Source of the DNA: Pantoea sp. Ep11b
GTDB taxonomy: Bacteria; Pseudomonadota; Gammaproteobacteria; Enterobacterales; Enterobacteriaceae
Direction: 5' to 3'
DNA length: 64,000 bases
Assembly: GCF_040783975.1 (NCBI RefSeq)
Contig: NZ_CP160631.1
Span: forward strand, 3,224,001 to 3,288,000
Of this stretch, positions 18,617 through 28,583 are shown one piece after another (position 1 is the stretch's first letter; each line of letters begins with the position of its first letter). Below the pieces are notes generated by a model. That model worked only from the letters and a program-made list of their open reading frames with translations, ran no database searches and was not told the origin of the DNA. A program made the position numbers and the translations under genes.

Positions 18617-20251
18617 TTATTGAGTCATAAGACGAAAGCGTTCACGCAGACGGTGACGCAGACCCATCGCCAGCAGATTCAGTGAGAGAATAATCAGCAC
18701 CAGCAGCAGTGCGGTCGCGAAGACCAGCGGACGGTCTGCTTCAATATTCGGACTCTGAAACGCCAGATCGTAAATCTGGAAGCCCAGATGCATAAACTTG
18801 CGGTCCAGATGCAGATAAGGGAACACTGCGTCCACCGGCAGCTCCGGCACCATCTTGACCACGCCCACCAGCATCAGCGGCGCGGTTTCCCCGGCAGCAC
18901 GCGCGACGGCCAGAATCAGACCGGTCAGCATGGCGGGCACCGCCATCGGCAGGACCACGTTCCACAGCGTTTCCGCCTGAGTGGCCCCCAGCGCCAGCGA
19001 TCCCTGACGCAGGCTGTTGGGAATGCGGGATAGCCCCTCTTCGGTCGCCACAATCACTACGGGCAGCGTCAGCAGGGCCAGCGTCAGCGACGCCCAGAGC
19101 AGGCCGGGCGTGCCAAACGTGGGATTAGGCAGCGCGCTGCTGAAAAACAGCCGATCAATCGTGCCGCCAGCCAGCCAGACAAAGAATCCCAGGCCAAAGA
19201 CGCCATAGATGATTGAGGGCACGCCAGCCAGATTGACTACCGCAATACGTACCAGCCTCGTCAGCGCATGACGCCCCGCATATTCATGCAGCCAGATAGC
19301 GGCGACAACGCCCAGTGGCATCACCACCACCGACATCAGCAGCACCATCAGCACGGTGCCGAAGATGGCCGGAAACGCCCCGGATTCGCTTTCCCCTTCG
19401 GCGGGTGAATCACTGACAAACCGCCATAACTGATGCAGAAAATGCACTATCTTGCCGCTCAGCGTCATGGCGTTCGGCTGCCAGCTGTCGACGATTTCGG
19501 TCAGCGGGATCGCATGTTCAGTGCCCTGGACATCACGCAGGATGAGCTGATCACGCTGACTCTGCAGTTGCAGAGCCGCGAGCGTCTCGCTCAGCTGATT
19601 AAAGCGGCGCTGCAGGGCGGCCTGATTGGCCTGATATTCCGATTCGGCCTGCAGATCGAAGCGCCCGGCAGCGCGGTTTCTGGCTGCCTGCTCGTCAAGA
19701 TCTTCACGCTGGTTATTCAGGCGCGCCATATCGACCCGACGGATCTGATTCGCCTGCCGCACCAGCATCTGTACCTGCCCCAGCCGCTGATGCAGCAGCG
19801 CATCGGGATGCTGTGCGGTTAACTCTTCATTGTCCTCCCGCAGGCCGACAAACCAGCCATAGGCCAGGCCGTGGCTGCGCCGCTGCAGCACCATGACCTC
19901 CGCTGGCTGGCTGACCTTCGCCGCACTCCGGCTGTAGATGACCCGGAAGTCTGGCGCATCCCAGTCGCGGTTACCGGTTTTCACCAGGTAGCGGTGAACC
20001 TGCCCGCCGCTATTGCCCTGTTCATCGGCCGGAGCCGGAAAGTGACGCTGATGATCCAGGGTTTCGCCCAGCAGGCGCGTCTCGCCGCCCGCTGGCTGGC
20101 TGAACGTATACAGATCCACCCGCTGCGGCCAGAAGGCACGCACCCCCTGCCAGGCCAGCAGCCCGATCAGCAGCGTAAAGGCCAGCAGGCAGACCGCTAC
20201 GGCCCCGGCGGTTAACCAGCGCCAGCGGTCGTTCTGTCGCATCGCCTTCAT
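18617..20251 (-). CDS. pstA: phosphate ABC transporter permease PstA, long form
   Basis: The product has 544 residues, far more than the 296 of E. coli PstA. The C-terminal half (about residues 295-540) is a normal permease domain with the cytoplasmic EAA-like loop around LRQGSLALGATQAETLWNVVLP. The N-terminal half has one transmembrane helix (about 12-35), then a periplasmic region that includes a Gln/Arg-rich stretch (about 160-235) likely to form a coiled coil. Long PstA of this kind is familiar from Vibrio and Pseudomonas. It overlaps pstC by four bases and is six bases from pstB. Confidence 0.88.
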   Translation of the reverse strand: MKAMRQNDRWRWLTAGAVAVCLLAFTLLIGLLAWQGVRAFWPQRVDLYTFSQPAGGETRLLGETLDHQRHFPAPADEQGNSGGQVHRYLVKTGNRDWDAPDFRVIYSRSAAKVSQPAEVMVLQRRSHGLAYGWFVGLREDNEELTAQHPDALLHQRLGQVQMLVRQANQIRRVDMARLNNQREDLDEQAARNRAAGRFDLQAESEYQANQAALQRRFNQLSETLAALQLQSQRDQLILRDVQGTEHAIPLTEIVDSWQPNAMTLSGKIVHFLHQLWRFVSDSPAEGESESGAFPAIFGTVLMVLLMSVVVMPLGVVAAIWLHEYAGRHALTRLVRIAVVNLAGVPSIIYGVFGLGFFVWLAGGTIDRLFFSSALPNPTFGTPGLLWASLTLALLTLPVVIVATEEGLSRIPNSLRQGSLALGATQAETLWNVVLPMAVPAMLTGLILAVARAAGETAPLMLVGVVKMVPELPVDAVFPYLHLDRKFMHLGFQIYDLAFQSPNIEADRPLVFATALLLVLIILSLNLLAMGLRHRLRERFRLMTQ

Positions 20252-22341
20252 GCCTGCTCCTCCTGCTGACTGTAACGCTGGCGCAGCCGCTGACGGATCA
20301 GTTCGGCCACGGTGTTGATCACCAGCGTAAAGATCAGCAGCATCAGGGCGCTGAGAAACAGCACGCGATAATGGGCACTGCCCGCCACCGCTTCGGGCAT
20401 CTCGATAGCGATATTCGCCGACAGCGCGCGCAGGCCGCTGAACAGTCCGCCTTCGCTCTGCGGCGTATTACCGGTGGCCATCAGCAGAATCATGGTTTCG
20501 CCCACGGCCCGCCCCAGCCCGATCATCAGCGCGGCAAAGATACCGGCCGAGGCACCGGGCAGGACGACGCGGGTCAGGGTCTGCCACGGCGTGGCCCCCA
20601 GCGCCAGCGACCCCTGTCCCAGGGCGGCCGGGACGCTGAACAGGGCATCTTCGGAAAGCGTAAAAATCAGGGGCACCAGCGCAAAGCCCATCGCCAGCGC
20701 CGCGACCAGCAGATTGCGCTGCTCATAGTGGGGCAGCCAGTCGCCCGCATCCGGGATAAACAGCGTGGGCAGCCACAGCGTCAGCAGCGTGACCAGCAGC
20801 AACAGCGGCAGCAGAATCAGCACCTCACGGCCCGGCCGCCGCCAGCGCGACGGTAAGCGGGCGCTGAGTATGCCGCACAGCAGTAGCGTGCCCGCCAGCG
20901 TCAGCGGCAGCAGCAGGACGCCCACCAGCGCCTGTCCGATATGCGGCGCCAGCCAGATCCCGGCAATCAGCCCCACCACTACGCTCGGCAGCGCGCCCAT
21001 CATCTCGATAGCTGGCTTTACCCAGCGCCGTAATCCGGGCGACATGAACCAGGCGGTGTACATCGCCGCGGCCAGCGCCAGCGGTGTGGCAAACAGCAGC
21101 GCTAAGCTGGCCGCTTTTAACGTTCCTGTCACCATCGGCATCAGACTGAATTTTGCCTGATAGCTGTCGCCCGCCGCAGTGGACTGCCAGACCCAGTCCG
21201 GTCCGGGATAATTTTCATACCAGATTTTTTGCCAGAAACTGCGCCAGGTGACGTCCGGCCAGGGATTATCCAGCCGCAGGCGCTGCCAGCTTCCCGCCCG
21301 CTCAATCAGCAGGCTGTCGCCCTGAGGTGAAAACTGCGCCTGCACAATGCCAGGCGCCAGCTGACGCTCCAGAATCGGGCCAGGCTGCTTACTGGCAAAG
21401 AGGCGTAACAGCCCCTGCGGGCTGATCGTCGCAAATACCCGCCGTTGTGATTCTGTCACCAGCAGCGTGCCGTCGTCGCTGCGGCTGTCGGCAAACGTCC
21501 GGATACGCTGCAGGCGCGGCCCCTGCTCGCTGGCGACAGCGAACCACTGTGTGACGCCGGTGCGATCCTGAATCAGCAGACTTCTGCCGCCCACCAGCAG
21601 ATGCAAACTTTGCGGGCGCTGCGGCAGCGTGTGGGTTTCGCGCAGATGCGCCCGATCGTCATCCAGTTGCCAGACGCGCAGCAGGCTGCCCTCCGTGGTG
21701 TAGAGCAGATCGCCTGAGGGAGAGAGAACCAGCAGATCCAGCTGATCCTGAGGCAGTGAGAACACTGAGGCCTGGCGATCGGTGCCCAGCGTCAGCACCC
21801 GCAGTCCGGCACCCGTGATCGCCGCGATACGCCACTGACCGGCCTGGCGCGTTGCCAGCGCCATCTTTGTCACCGCACCCTCGGGCAGATGAAAGGGTTT
21901 GTCGCCCAGCGGAAAATGCCACTGCCCGTCAGTGGTGGGCTGTAACAGCGTCAGCGCGCCCTGCATGTTCAGCAGCAGCGTCTGTTCATCACTGCTCCGC
22001 ACCACCTCATCGGGCGGCGGCGTCAGCGCCAGCGCCGGTTCAGCAGGCTGACCATCCAGCGGAATAAAACGCGCAGCGCCCTGGCTGCTGATACGCCAGC
22101 CTATCCGGCCCAGATTGCCTGTTGCGACAGCAGGCGCACGATCCCAGAGCTGCTGGCTGGGCATCACTTGCACGCCCGGCGCACTGAAGAGCGGAAGCAC
22201 CACGCCAATCAGCCAGCAAAACAGCAGCAGCATTAACAGCAGGATCGCCACGCCACAGCAGGTGATCAGCCGCCGCGTCAGCCGATCAACGGCACGACGC
22301 TTACGATCGCTGAATTGGACAGGAATGTGGTTTACGCTCAT
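20248..22341 (-). CDS. pstC: phosphate ABC transporter permease PstC, long form
   Basis: The product has 697 residues, over twice the length of E. coli PstC (319). A transmembrane helix at about 30-52 is followed by a large periplasmic insert (to about 405) with repeated strand-rich blades such as LRVWQLDDD and LLRLFASKQ that suggest a beta-propeller. The permease domain follows with ALGQGSLALGATPWQTLTRVVLP as its coupling loop. It heads the pstCAB unit and is divergent from ppk, sharing a 150-base control region. Confidence 0.88.
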   Translation of the reverse strand: MSVNHIPVQFSDRKRRAVDRLTRRLITCCGVAILLLMLLLFCWLIGVVLPLFSAPGVQVMPSQQLWDRAPAVATGNLGRIGWRISSQGAARFIPLDGQPAEPALALTPPPDEVVRSSDEQTLLLNMQGALTLLQPTTDGQWHFPLGDKPFHLPEGAVTKMALATRQAGQWRIAAITGAGLRVLTLGTDRQASVFSLPQDQLDLLVLSPSGDLLYTTEGSLLRVWQLDDDRAHLRETHTLPQRPQSLHLLVGGRSLLIQDRTGVTQWFAVASEQGPRLQRIRTFADSRSDDGTLLVTESQRRVFATISPQGLLRLFASKQPGPILERQLAPGIVQAQFSPQGDSLLIERAGSWQRLRLDNPWPDVTWRSFWQKIWYENYPGPDWVWQSTAAGDSYQAKFSLMPMVTGTLKAASLALLFATPLALAAAMYTAWFMSPGLRRWVKPAIEMMGALPSVVVGLIAGIWLAPHIGQALVGVLLLPLTLAGTLLLCGILSARLPSRWRRPGREVLILLPLLLLVTLLTLWLPTLFIPDAGDWLPHYEQRNLLVAALAMGFALVPLIFTLSEDALFSVPAALGQGSLALGATPWQTLTRVVLPGASAGIFAALMIGLGRAVGETMILLMATGNTPQSEGGLFSGLRALSANIAIEMPEAVAGSAHYRVLFLSALMLLIFTLVINTVAELIRQRLRQRYSQQEEQA

Positions 22342-22421
22342 GCGGTTCCGGTAGCAGGCTAAAATAAGCCGCTATGTTGCCCGTAGCCGATTGATAAGAC
22401 AACTGCTGGCGTTGGACAACG

Positions 22422-22439
22422 CTGCCATACTCTCGCCAT
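22422..22439. promoter_or_regulatory. candidate Pho box between pstC and ppk
   Basis: CTGCCAT-ACTC-TCGCCAT has the layout of a PhoB box, two 7-base direct repeats separated by four bases. The first repeat matches CTGTCAT at six of seven positions, the second at four. It lies in the shared control region of pstCAB and ppk-ppx, both plausible PhoB targets. This is a suggestion from spacing and content only. Confidence 0.4.
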
Positions 22440-22491
22440 AATGTTTGTGGATACTGGATCTTCAGTCCTGCAACCGCTAAATGGAGTGAGA

Positions 22492-24552
22492 ATGGGTCAG
22501 GTAAAGCTTTACATTGAAAAAGAATTAAGCTGGTTATCTTTTAATGAACGGGTTTTGCAGGAAGCCGCAGACAAAAGCAATCCACTGATTGAGCGGATGC
22601 GCTTTCTGGGCATCTACTCCAACAATCTCGACGAATTTTATAAAGTGCGGTTTGCCGATCTGAAACGCCGCATTCTGATTGGTGAAGAGCAGGGTTCCGC
22701 CAGTACGCCACGCCATCTGTTCAAGAAAATCCAGCAGCGGGTAATGAAGTCCGATCAGGAGTTTGATGCGCTCTATAACGAGCTGCTGCTGGAGATGGCG
22801 CGCAATCAGATCTTCCTGATCAACGAACGTCAGCTCTCCCTTAACCAGCAGGCGTGGCTGCGCCACTATTTCAAGCATGAACTGCGTCAGCATATCTCGC
22901 CGATTCTGATCACGCATGAAACCGATCTGACCGAATTTCTTAAAGATGATTACACCTACCTGGCGGTAGAGATTATTCGCGGTGACGACATCCGCTATGC
23001 GCTGCTGGAGATCCCGTCCGATAAGGTGCCGCGCTTTATTAACCTGCCGGCAGAGCCGCCGCGTCGCCGCAAGCCGATGATCCTGCTGGATAACATTCTG
23101 CGTTACTGCCTGGATGACATTTTCAAAGGTTTCTATGACTACGACGCGCTCAACGCCTATTCAATGAAAATGACGCGTGACGCGGAGTACGATCTGGTGA
23201 CGGAGATGGAGTCCAGCCTGCTGGAGCTGATGTCCTCCAGCCTCAAACAACGTCTGACTGCAGAGCCGGTGCGCTTCGTCTATCAGCGCGATATGCCGGA
23301 GGCGATGGTCGAATTACTCTGCCACAAACTCTCTATCTCGAATTTTGACTCCATACTGCCGGGCGGCCGCTACCACAACTTCAAAGATTTTATCGGCTTC
23401 CCGAACGTCGGCAAAAACAACCTGATCAATCGACCGCTGCCGCAGATCCGTCACATCGGCTTCGATGGCTTCCGCAACGGCTTTGATGCGATTCGCAACC
23501 GCGACGTGCTGCTCTACTATCCCTATCACACCTTTGAACATGTGCTGGAACTGCTGCGTCAGGCGTCGTTTGACCCCAGCGTGCTGGCGATCAAGATCAA
23601 CATCTACCGCGTTGCGAAACATTCGCGCATTATGGATGCGATGATCCATGCCGCCTATAACGGCAAAAAGGTTACGGTGGTGGTGGAGCTGCAGGCGCGC
23701 TTCGATGAAGAGGCCAATATCTACTGGGCCAAGCGCCTGACCGAAGCGGGCGTTCACGTTATCTTCTCCGCGCCGGGTCTGAAGATCCACGCCAAGCTGT
23801 TCCTGATCTCGCGCCGCGAAGGCGAAGAGATTGTGCGCTACGCGCATATCGGCACCGGTAACTTTAACGAGAAAACCGCGCGACTCTACACGGACTACTC
23901 CCTGCTGACGGCCGACGCGCGCATCACGAATGAGGTGCGCCGGGTCTTCAACTTCATTGAGAATCCCTACCGGCCCGTCACCTTCGATCACCTGATGGTG
24001 TCACCGCAGAACTCGCGCCGGATGCTCTATGAACTGATCGACACCGAAATCGCCAACGCCCAGCAGAATAAGCCTTCCGGCATTACTCTGAAAATCAACA
24101 ATCTGGTGGACAAAGGGCTGGTTGATCGGCTTTATACAGCCTCCAGCGTGGGAGTGAAGGTGAATCTTCTGGTGCGCGGGATGTGCTCGCTGATCCCGGA
24201 TCTGCCCGGGATCAGCGAAAATATTCGCGTCATCAGTATCGTTGACCGTTATCTGGAACACGATCGCGTCTATATTTTTGAGAATGGCGGCGATAAAAAG
24301 GTGTTCCTCTCCTCCGCTGACTGGATGACGCGTAACATCGATTACCGCATCGAAGTGGCCGTGGCGATCCTCGATCCCCGCATCCGGCAGCGCATACTCG
24401 ACATTATTGCGATTCAGTTGAGTGATACGGTGAAAGCCCGCATCGTTGATAAAGAGCTGAGTAATCACTACGTCCAGCGCGGCAACCGTCGTAAAGTGCG
24501 CTCACAGCTGGCGATATATGATTACATCAAGAACCTGGAACAACCTGAATAA
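22492..24552 (+). CDS. ppk: polyphosphate kinase 1
   Basis: Ppk makes inorganic polyphosphate from ATP at the inner membrane. The frame opens at 22441, but the ATG at 22492 follows GGAGTGAG and matches E. coli [19 protein letters not shown]; this gives 686 residues (688 in E. coli). The autophosphorylated histidine region [13 protein letters not shown] and the second site [15 protein letters not shown] are present. ppx follows after five bases, forming the ppk-ppx operon. Confidence 0.97.
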   Translation: MGQVKLYIEKELSWLSFNERVLQEAADKSNPLIERMRFLGIYSNNLDEFYKVRFADLKRRILIGEEQGSASTPRHLFKKIQQRVMKSDQEFDALYNELLLEMARNQIFLINERQLSLNQQAWLRHYFKHELRQHISPILITHETDLTEFLKDDYTYLAVEIIRGDDIRYALLEIPSDKVPRFINLPAEPPRRRKPMILLDNILRYCLDDIFKGFYDYDALNAYSMKMTRDAEYDLVTEMESSLLELMSSSLKQRLTAEPVRFVYQRDMPEAMVELLCHKLSISNFDSILPGGRYHNFKDFIGFPNVGKNNLINRPLPQIRHIGFDGFRNGFDAIRNRDVLLYYPYHTFEHVLELLRQASFDPSVLAIKINIYRVAKHSRIMDAMIHAAYNGKKVTVVVELQARFDEEANIYWAKRLTEAGVHVIFSAPGLKIHAKLFLISRREGEEIVRYAHIGTGNFNEKTARLYTDYSLLTADARITNEVRRVFNFIENPYRPVTFDHLMVSPQNSRRMLYELIDTEIANAQQNKPSGITLKINNLVDKGLVDRLYTASSVGVKVNLLVRGMCSLIPDLPGISENIRVISIVDRYLEHDRVYIFENGGDKKVFLSSADWMTRNIDYRIEVAVAILDPRIRQRILDIIAIQLSDTVKARIVDKELSNHYVQRGNRRKVRSQLAIYDYIKNLEQPE

Positions 24553-24557
24553 ATCCT

Positions 24558-26084
24558 ATGCCAATTTCTCATAAAAGTACGCCAAAACCCCAGGAGTTTG
24601 CGGCGATTGACCTGGGCTCGAACAGTTTCCACATGGTGATCGCGCGGGTTGTCGATGGTGCGATGCAGGTACTGGGGCGCCTTAAGCAGCGCGTTCACCT
24701 GGCTGATGGTCTGGATGCACAGCACAACCTCAGTGAGGAAGCGATGGAGCGCGGGCTGGCCTGTCTGGCCCTGTTCGCCGAGCGCCTGCAGGGGTTCAGC
24801 CCCAGCAACGTGACGATCGTCGGCACCCATACGCTGCGTGAAGCGGTGAACGCCGAAACCTTCCTGCAGCGCGCTGCCGAGGTGATCCCCTACCCTATCG
24901 AGGTGATTTCGGGCCATGAAGAGGCACGTCTGATCTTCATGGGCGTGGAGCACACGCAGCCGGAGAAAGGCCGTAAGCTGGTGATCGATATCGGCGGCGG
25001 CTCCACCGAGCTGGTCATTGGCGAGGATTTTGAACCCCAGCTGGTCGAGAGCCGCCGTATGGGTTGCGTCAGCTTCGCCCAGCTCTATTTCCCGAAAGGC
25101 GAAATCAGCCGTGAAAACTTCCGTCGAGCCCGTTTAGCGGCGGCGCAGAAACTGGAAACACTGGCGTGGCAATATCGTCTGCACGGCTGGCAGTATGCGC
25201 TGGGCGCCTCCGGAACCATCAAAGCCGCCTGCGAAGTGCTGCAGGCGATGGATGAGAAAGAGAAGCTGATTACGCCGGAGCGCCTCGACAAACTCTATGA
25301 CGAGGTGATGAAACACAAATCCTTTGCGGCCCTGAGCCTGCCGGGCCTCTCCGAAGAGCGCAAAGGGGTGTTTGTGCCGGGGCTGGCAATTCTGTGTGGT
25401 GTGTTTGATGCGCTGGCGATTCGTGAGCTGCGCCTCTCCGACGGCGCGCTGCGTGAAGGCGTGCTGTATGAGATGGAAGGCCGTTTCCGTCATCAGGATA
25501 TTCGCAGCCGGACCGCGCAGAGCCTGGCGAACCACTACGCCATTGACAGCGATCAGGCGCGTCGTGTGCTGGAAACCACCGAGCAGCTCTATCTGCAATG
25601 GCGCGAGCAGAACCCGAAACTGGCGAACCCGCAGCTGGCTGCCCTGCTGAAATGGGCGGCGATGCTGCATGAAGTGGGTCTGACCATCAATCACAGCGGC
25701 CTGCAACGCCACTCGGCCTATATCCTGCAAAATACTAATCTGCCAGGCTTCAATCAGGATCAGCAGATGCTGCTGGCGGCGCTGGTGAGATTCCACCGTA
25801 AAGCGGTGAAGCTTGATGAGCTGCCGCGCGTCACGCTGTTTAAGAAAAAGCAGTTTGTGCCGCTGATTTTCCTGCTGCGCCTGGGTACGCTGCTGAATAA
25901 TCAGCGCCAGGCCACCACCCGTCCCGACTCCTTAACCCTGAAGTGTGATGATGGCCACTGGACGCTGGTTTTCCCGGCGGGCTACTTCAGTCAGAACAAC
26001 CTGGTCCAGCTCGATCTTGAACGCGAGCAGGTTTACTGGAATGACGTCACGGGATGGAAACTGATCCTCGAAGAAGAAGCCTGA
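24558..26084 (+). CDS. ppx: exopolyphosphatase
   Basis: Ppx removes terminal phosphates from long polyphosphate chains. The 508-residue product (513 in E. coli) contains the sugar kinase/HSP70-like phosphate loops [16 protein letters not shown] and [14 protein letters not shown], the catalytic segment [12 protein letters not shown], and a C-terminal HD-like domain with [16 protein letters not shown]. It starts five bases after ppk with a weak ribosome-binding site, suggesting coupling. A terminator follows directly. Confidence 0.97.
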   Translation: MPISHKSTPKPQEFAAIDLGSNSFHMVIARVVDGAMQVLGRLKQRVHLADGLDAQHNLSEEAMERGLACLALFAERLQGFSPSNVTIVGTHTLREAVNAETFLQRAAEVIPYPIEVISGHEEARLIFMGVEHTQPEKGRKLVIDIGGGSTELVIGEDFEPQLVESRRMGCVSFAQLYFPKGEISRENFRRARLAAAQKLETLAWQYRLHGWQYALGASGTIKAACEVLQAMDEKEKLITPERLDKLYDEVMKHKSFAALSLPGLSEERKGVFVPGLAILCGVFDALAIRELRLSDGALREGVLYEMEGRFRHQDIRSRTAQSLANHYAIDSDQARRVLETTEQLYLQWREQNPKLANPQLAALLKWAAMLHEVGLTINHSGLQRHSAYILQNTNLPGFNQDQQMLLAALVRFHRKAVKLDELPRVTLFKKKQFVPLIFLLRLGTLLNNQRQATTRPDSLTLKCDDGHWTLVFPAGYFSQNNLVQLDLEREQVYWNDVTGWKLILEEEA

Positions 26085-26090
26085 TTACCC

Positions 26091-26109
26091 GGGCGCCTGG
26101 CGCCCTTTT
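26091..26109 (+). terminator. terminator after ppx
   Basis: GGGCGC (26091-26096) and GCGCCC (26100-26105) form a tight hairpin followed by TTTT, six bases after the ppx stop. Confidence 0.8.
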
Positions 26110-26125
26110 AACTGAACTGAAGACG

Positions 26126-26740
26126 ATGACACAACCAACCGCACCGATTTCAGGCGATAACTATTTCGCCGAAACCTATGGCCTGACGCCGCCCCACTCC
26201 GAAGTGGTGGCGGCGCTGCCTCAGCTGACCGTCGGCAAGGCACTTGATCTGGGCTGTGGCGTGGGCCGCAATACGCTGTTTCTGAACCAGCACGGTTTTG
26301 ACGTTACGGCGTGGGATCATAACCCGCAGAGCCTGGCGCGCCTGCAGTCGATTATTGAGCAGGAGGCGCTCAGTGGCATTCATACTGAGCAGCGTGACCT
26401 GAATAATACCCGCTTCAATGGCGGCTTCGACTTTGTGCTGTCGACCGTGGTGATGATGTTTCTGCAGCCGCAGACCATCCCTCAGCTGATTGCCGATATG
26501 CAGGCCTGCACCGTCAGAAATGGGTATAACCTGATTGTTGCGGCGATGAACACGCCGGATATGCCCTGCCCGTCCGATTTCGCCTTTGCGTTTAAGTCGG
26601 GCGAACTCAGTCACTACTACCGCAACTGGCACATCGTAAAGTACAACGAGCATCCCGGCCAGCTGCATCGCACTGACGAAAATGGCAACCGCATTACCTG
26701 CCGTTTCGCTACGCTGCTGGCGCAGAAGGCGAGCTACTGA
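26126..26740 (+). CDS. tehB: tellurite resistance methyltransferase TehB
   Basis: TehB is an S-adenosylmethionine-dependent methyltransferase that contributes to tellurite resistance. From the ATG at 26126 it has 204 residues (197 in E. coli). The SAM-binding motif LDLGCGVGRNTL, the post-I acidic residue region DVTAWDHN and the family blocks STVVMMFLQPQTIP and NLIVAAMNTPD are clear. An upstream in-frame ATG at 26054 overlaps ppx and the terminator and is rejected. In E. coli tehB pairs with tehA elsewhere; here it stands alone, where E. coli has yfgF. Confidence 0.9.
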   Translation: MTQPTAPISGDNYFAETYGLTPPHSEVVAALPQLTVGKALDLGCGVGRNTLFLNQHGFDVTAWDHNPQSLARLQSIIEQEALSGIHTEQRDLNNTRFNGGFDFVLSTVVMMFLQPQTIPQLIADMQACTVRNGYNLIVAAMNTPDMPCPSDFAFAFKSGELSHYYRNWHIVKYNEHPGQLHRTDENGNRITCRFATLLAQKASY

Positions 26741-26840
26741 TCTTTATTTGCTGTTTTTTTCTACAGCGATTGATTTCATCAGGCGACTGTGACTAAATAT
26801 TGCAGTCGCCCTGCATGGGTCATCACAGGAACCACCCCGC

Positions 26841-27026
26841 GTGAACAGCGCTATTTCTCCCCGAAGACGTCAGAAAACCGGCACCATGACCCGTATTGTG
26901 TTGCTGATCAGTTTTATCATTCTTTTTAGCCGCCTGATTTTTATCCTGCCTGCTGCCTTTGAGCACCATCAGCAACAGAAAACGATCCCCGAGCCGGTTG
27001 TCATCACAACAGGTGATACGCGCTAA
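26841..27026 (+). CDS. yfgG: small membrane protein YfgG
   Basis: The 61-residue product has an Arg-rich N-terminus, a transmembrane segment at about residues 16-38 (MTRIVLLISFIILFSRLIF) and a short hydrophilic tail, closely matching E. coli YfgG (63 residues), which has been linked to nickel/cobalt stress. The start is a GTG at 26841; an internal ATG at 26886 would remove the basic N-terminus that the E. coli protein also has, so I keep the GTG. It occupies the same place relative to ppx and guaA as in E. coli. Confidence 0.8.
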   Translation: MNSAISPRRRQKTGTMTRIVLLISFIILFSRLIFILPAAFEHHQQQKTIPEPVVITTGDTR

Positions 27027-27039
27027 CGAATCGTGATTT

Positions 27040-27106
27040 TTTCGCCTGAAATCTGAACATAATCCGGACAACCGGACGCATTTCTGCACCCCTTTTTCAG
27101 GCGAAA
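27040..27106. repeat. nested inverted repeat upstream of mgtE
   Basis: Outer arms of 12 bases, TTTCGCCTGAAA (27040-27051) and TTTCAGGCGAAA (27095-27106), pair perfectly. Inside them TCCGG (27063-27067) and CCGGA (27072-27076) form a second hairpin. No T run follows, so it is not an ordinary terminator. It may be part of the mgtE leader or the 3' end of the yfgG transcript. Confidence 0.65.
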
Positions 27107-27149
27107 CGCTACACTTCGTGCTGGTGCTTTCAGACTAAAGGGATAAATT

Positions 27150-28583
27150 GTGTCTGCCTCTCACTCTCAACGTTTAAGTGAAATACGTCATCGCATTCTG
27201 ACGCTGCTGCTCAACGAGCACGATCTGGTTGATGCGCTGCTGGAGAAATCCGGCGATTTCAGCCCTGAGCAGCAACGTGAAAATGCGGCCCGGCGCGATG
27301 CGCTGGAACAGGACATTCTGCAACTGCACGCCGCTGACCTCGCAGATATTCTCGAAGCCTTGCCCGAGGAGGAACGTCAGGCGCTGTGGCGACTGGTGCC
27401 GAATGAACGGCGCGGCCATGTGCTGGTAGAAGCCTCTGAAACGGTCTGGGCCAGCCTCACCGAAGAGATGAGCGACCGCGATATCCTGCGTGCCATCCAG
27501 CCGCTGGACATCGACGATCAGGTCTGGCTGGCGCGTTATCTGCCTCGCGACCTGACCGGACGCCTGCTGGCGACCGTCGAGCCTGCGCTGCGTGCCCGTA
27601 TGCTGAGCATGGTGCAGCTTGACCGTGACCGCGTGGGCCGGGTGATGGATTTCAATATTCTGACGGTGCGCGAAGATGTCACGCTGGCGACCGTGCAGCG
27701 TTTTCTGCGCAAGCGCAAAAGCATGCCTGGCGGTACCGATAAACTCTTTATTACCAATAAACAGAATCAGCTGCTGGGCGAGCTGATGCTGACCGATATC
27801 CTGCTCAACAAGCCTGCCACGCAGGTCAGCGACGTGATGAATCCGCGGCCGACCACCTTTCAGCTCAATGACAAAGCCGAAGATGCGGCCAGCGCCTTTG
27901 AACGTTATAACCTGATCTCTGCCGCCGTCACTGATGCAAAGGGCAAACTGATTGGCCGTGTCACCATCGAAGACATCATCGACCTGGTGAATGCCGAAAA
28001 CGAAAGCAACATCCGTAAAATGGGCGGTATCAGTCAGGAAGAGGATGTCTTCGCGCCGGTCCGCAAATCGGTGCGTAAACGCTGGGCCTGGCTGGCTATC
28101 AACCTCTGTACCGCCTTTGTCGCCTCCCGGGTCATCGGCCTGTTTGAAGGCACCATTTCCCAGATCGTGGCTCTGGCAACGCTGATGCCGATCGTCGCCG
28201 GTATCGGCGGTAATACCGGCAACCAGACCATCACCATGATTGTGCGGGCGCTGGCCTTACATCAGGTTGAACCGGGTAACTTCTCGTTTCTGATCGTCCG
28301 TGAACTCGGCGTCGCGCTGATTAACGGCCTGTTCTGGGGCGGCATCATGGGCGCCATTACCTGGCTGATGTATGACAATATGGCGCTCGGCGGCGTGATG
28401 ATGCTGGCGATGGCGCTGAATCTCCTGCTGGCCGCACTGATGGGCGTCCTGGTGCCGCTGGTCATGACCAAAATGAAGCGCGATCCGGCGGTGGGTTCCA
28501 GCGTCCTGATCACCGCGCTGACTGATACCGGCGGCTTCTTTATCTTCCTGGGTCTGGCAACACTTTTCCTGCTGCCGCACTGA
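27150..28583 (+). CDS. mgtE: MgtE-family magnesium transporter
   Basis: MgtE is a Mg-gated Mg channel of the inner membrane. The 477-residue product starts at GTG (27150) after AAGGGA. It shows the cytoplasmic N domain (about 30-135), two CBS domains (about 140-265, including VSDVMNPRPTTFQLNDKAED and GRVTIEDIIDLV), a plug helix and five transmembrane segments from about residue 290 with the pore signature GGNTGNQTITMIVRAL. E. coli K-12 has no mgtE at this locus, so this is a lineage-specific gene. The next gene on the opposite strand ends right at its stop. Confidence 0.93.
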   Translation: MSASHSQRLSEIRHRILTLLLNEHDLVDALLEKSGDFSPEQQRENAARRDALEQDILQLHAADLADILEALPEEERQALWRLVPNERRGHVLVEASETVWASLTEEMSDRDILRAIQPLDIDDQVWLARYLPRDLTGRLLATVEPALRARMLSMVQLDRDRVGRVMDFNILTVREDVTLATVQRFLRKRKSMPGGTDKLFITNKQNQLLGELMLTDILLNKPATQVSDVMNPRPTTFQLNDKAEDAASAFERYNLISAAVTDAKGKLIGRVTIEDIIDLVNAENESNIRKMGGISQEEDVFAPVRKSVRKRWAWLAINLCTAFVASRVIGLFEGTISQIVALATLMPIVAGIGGNTGNQTITMIVRALALHQVEPGNFSFLIVRELGVALINGLFWGGIMGAITWLMYDNMALGGVMMLAMALNLLLAALMGVLVPLVMTKMKRDPAVGSSVLITALTDTGGFFIFLGLATLFLLPH

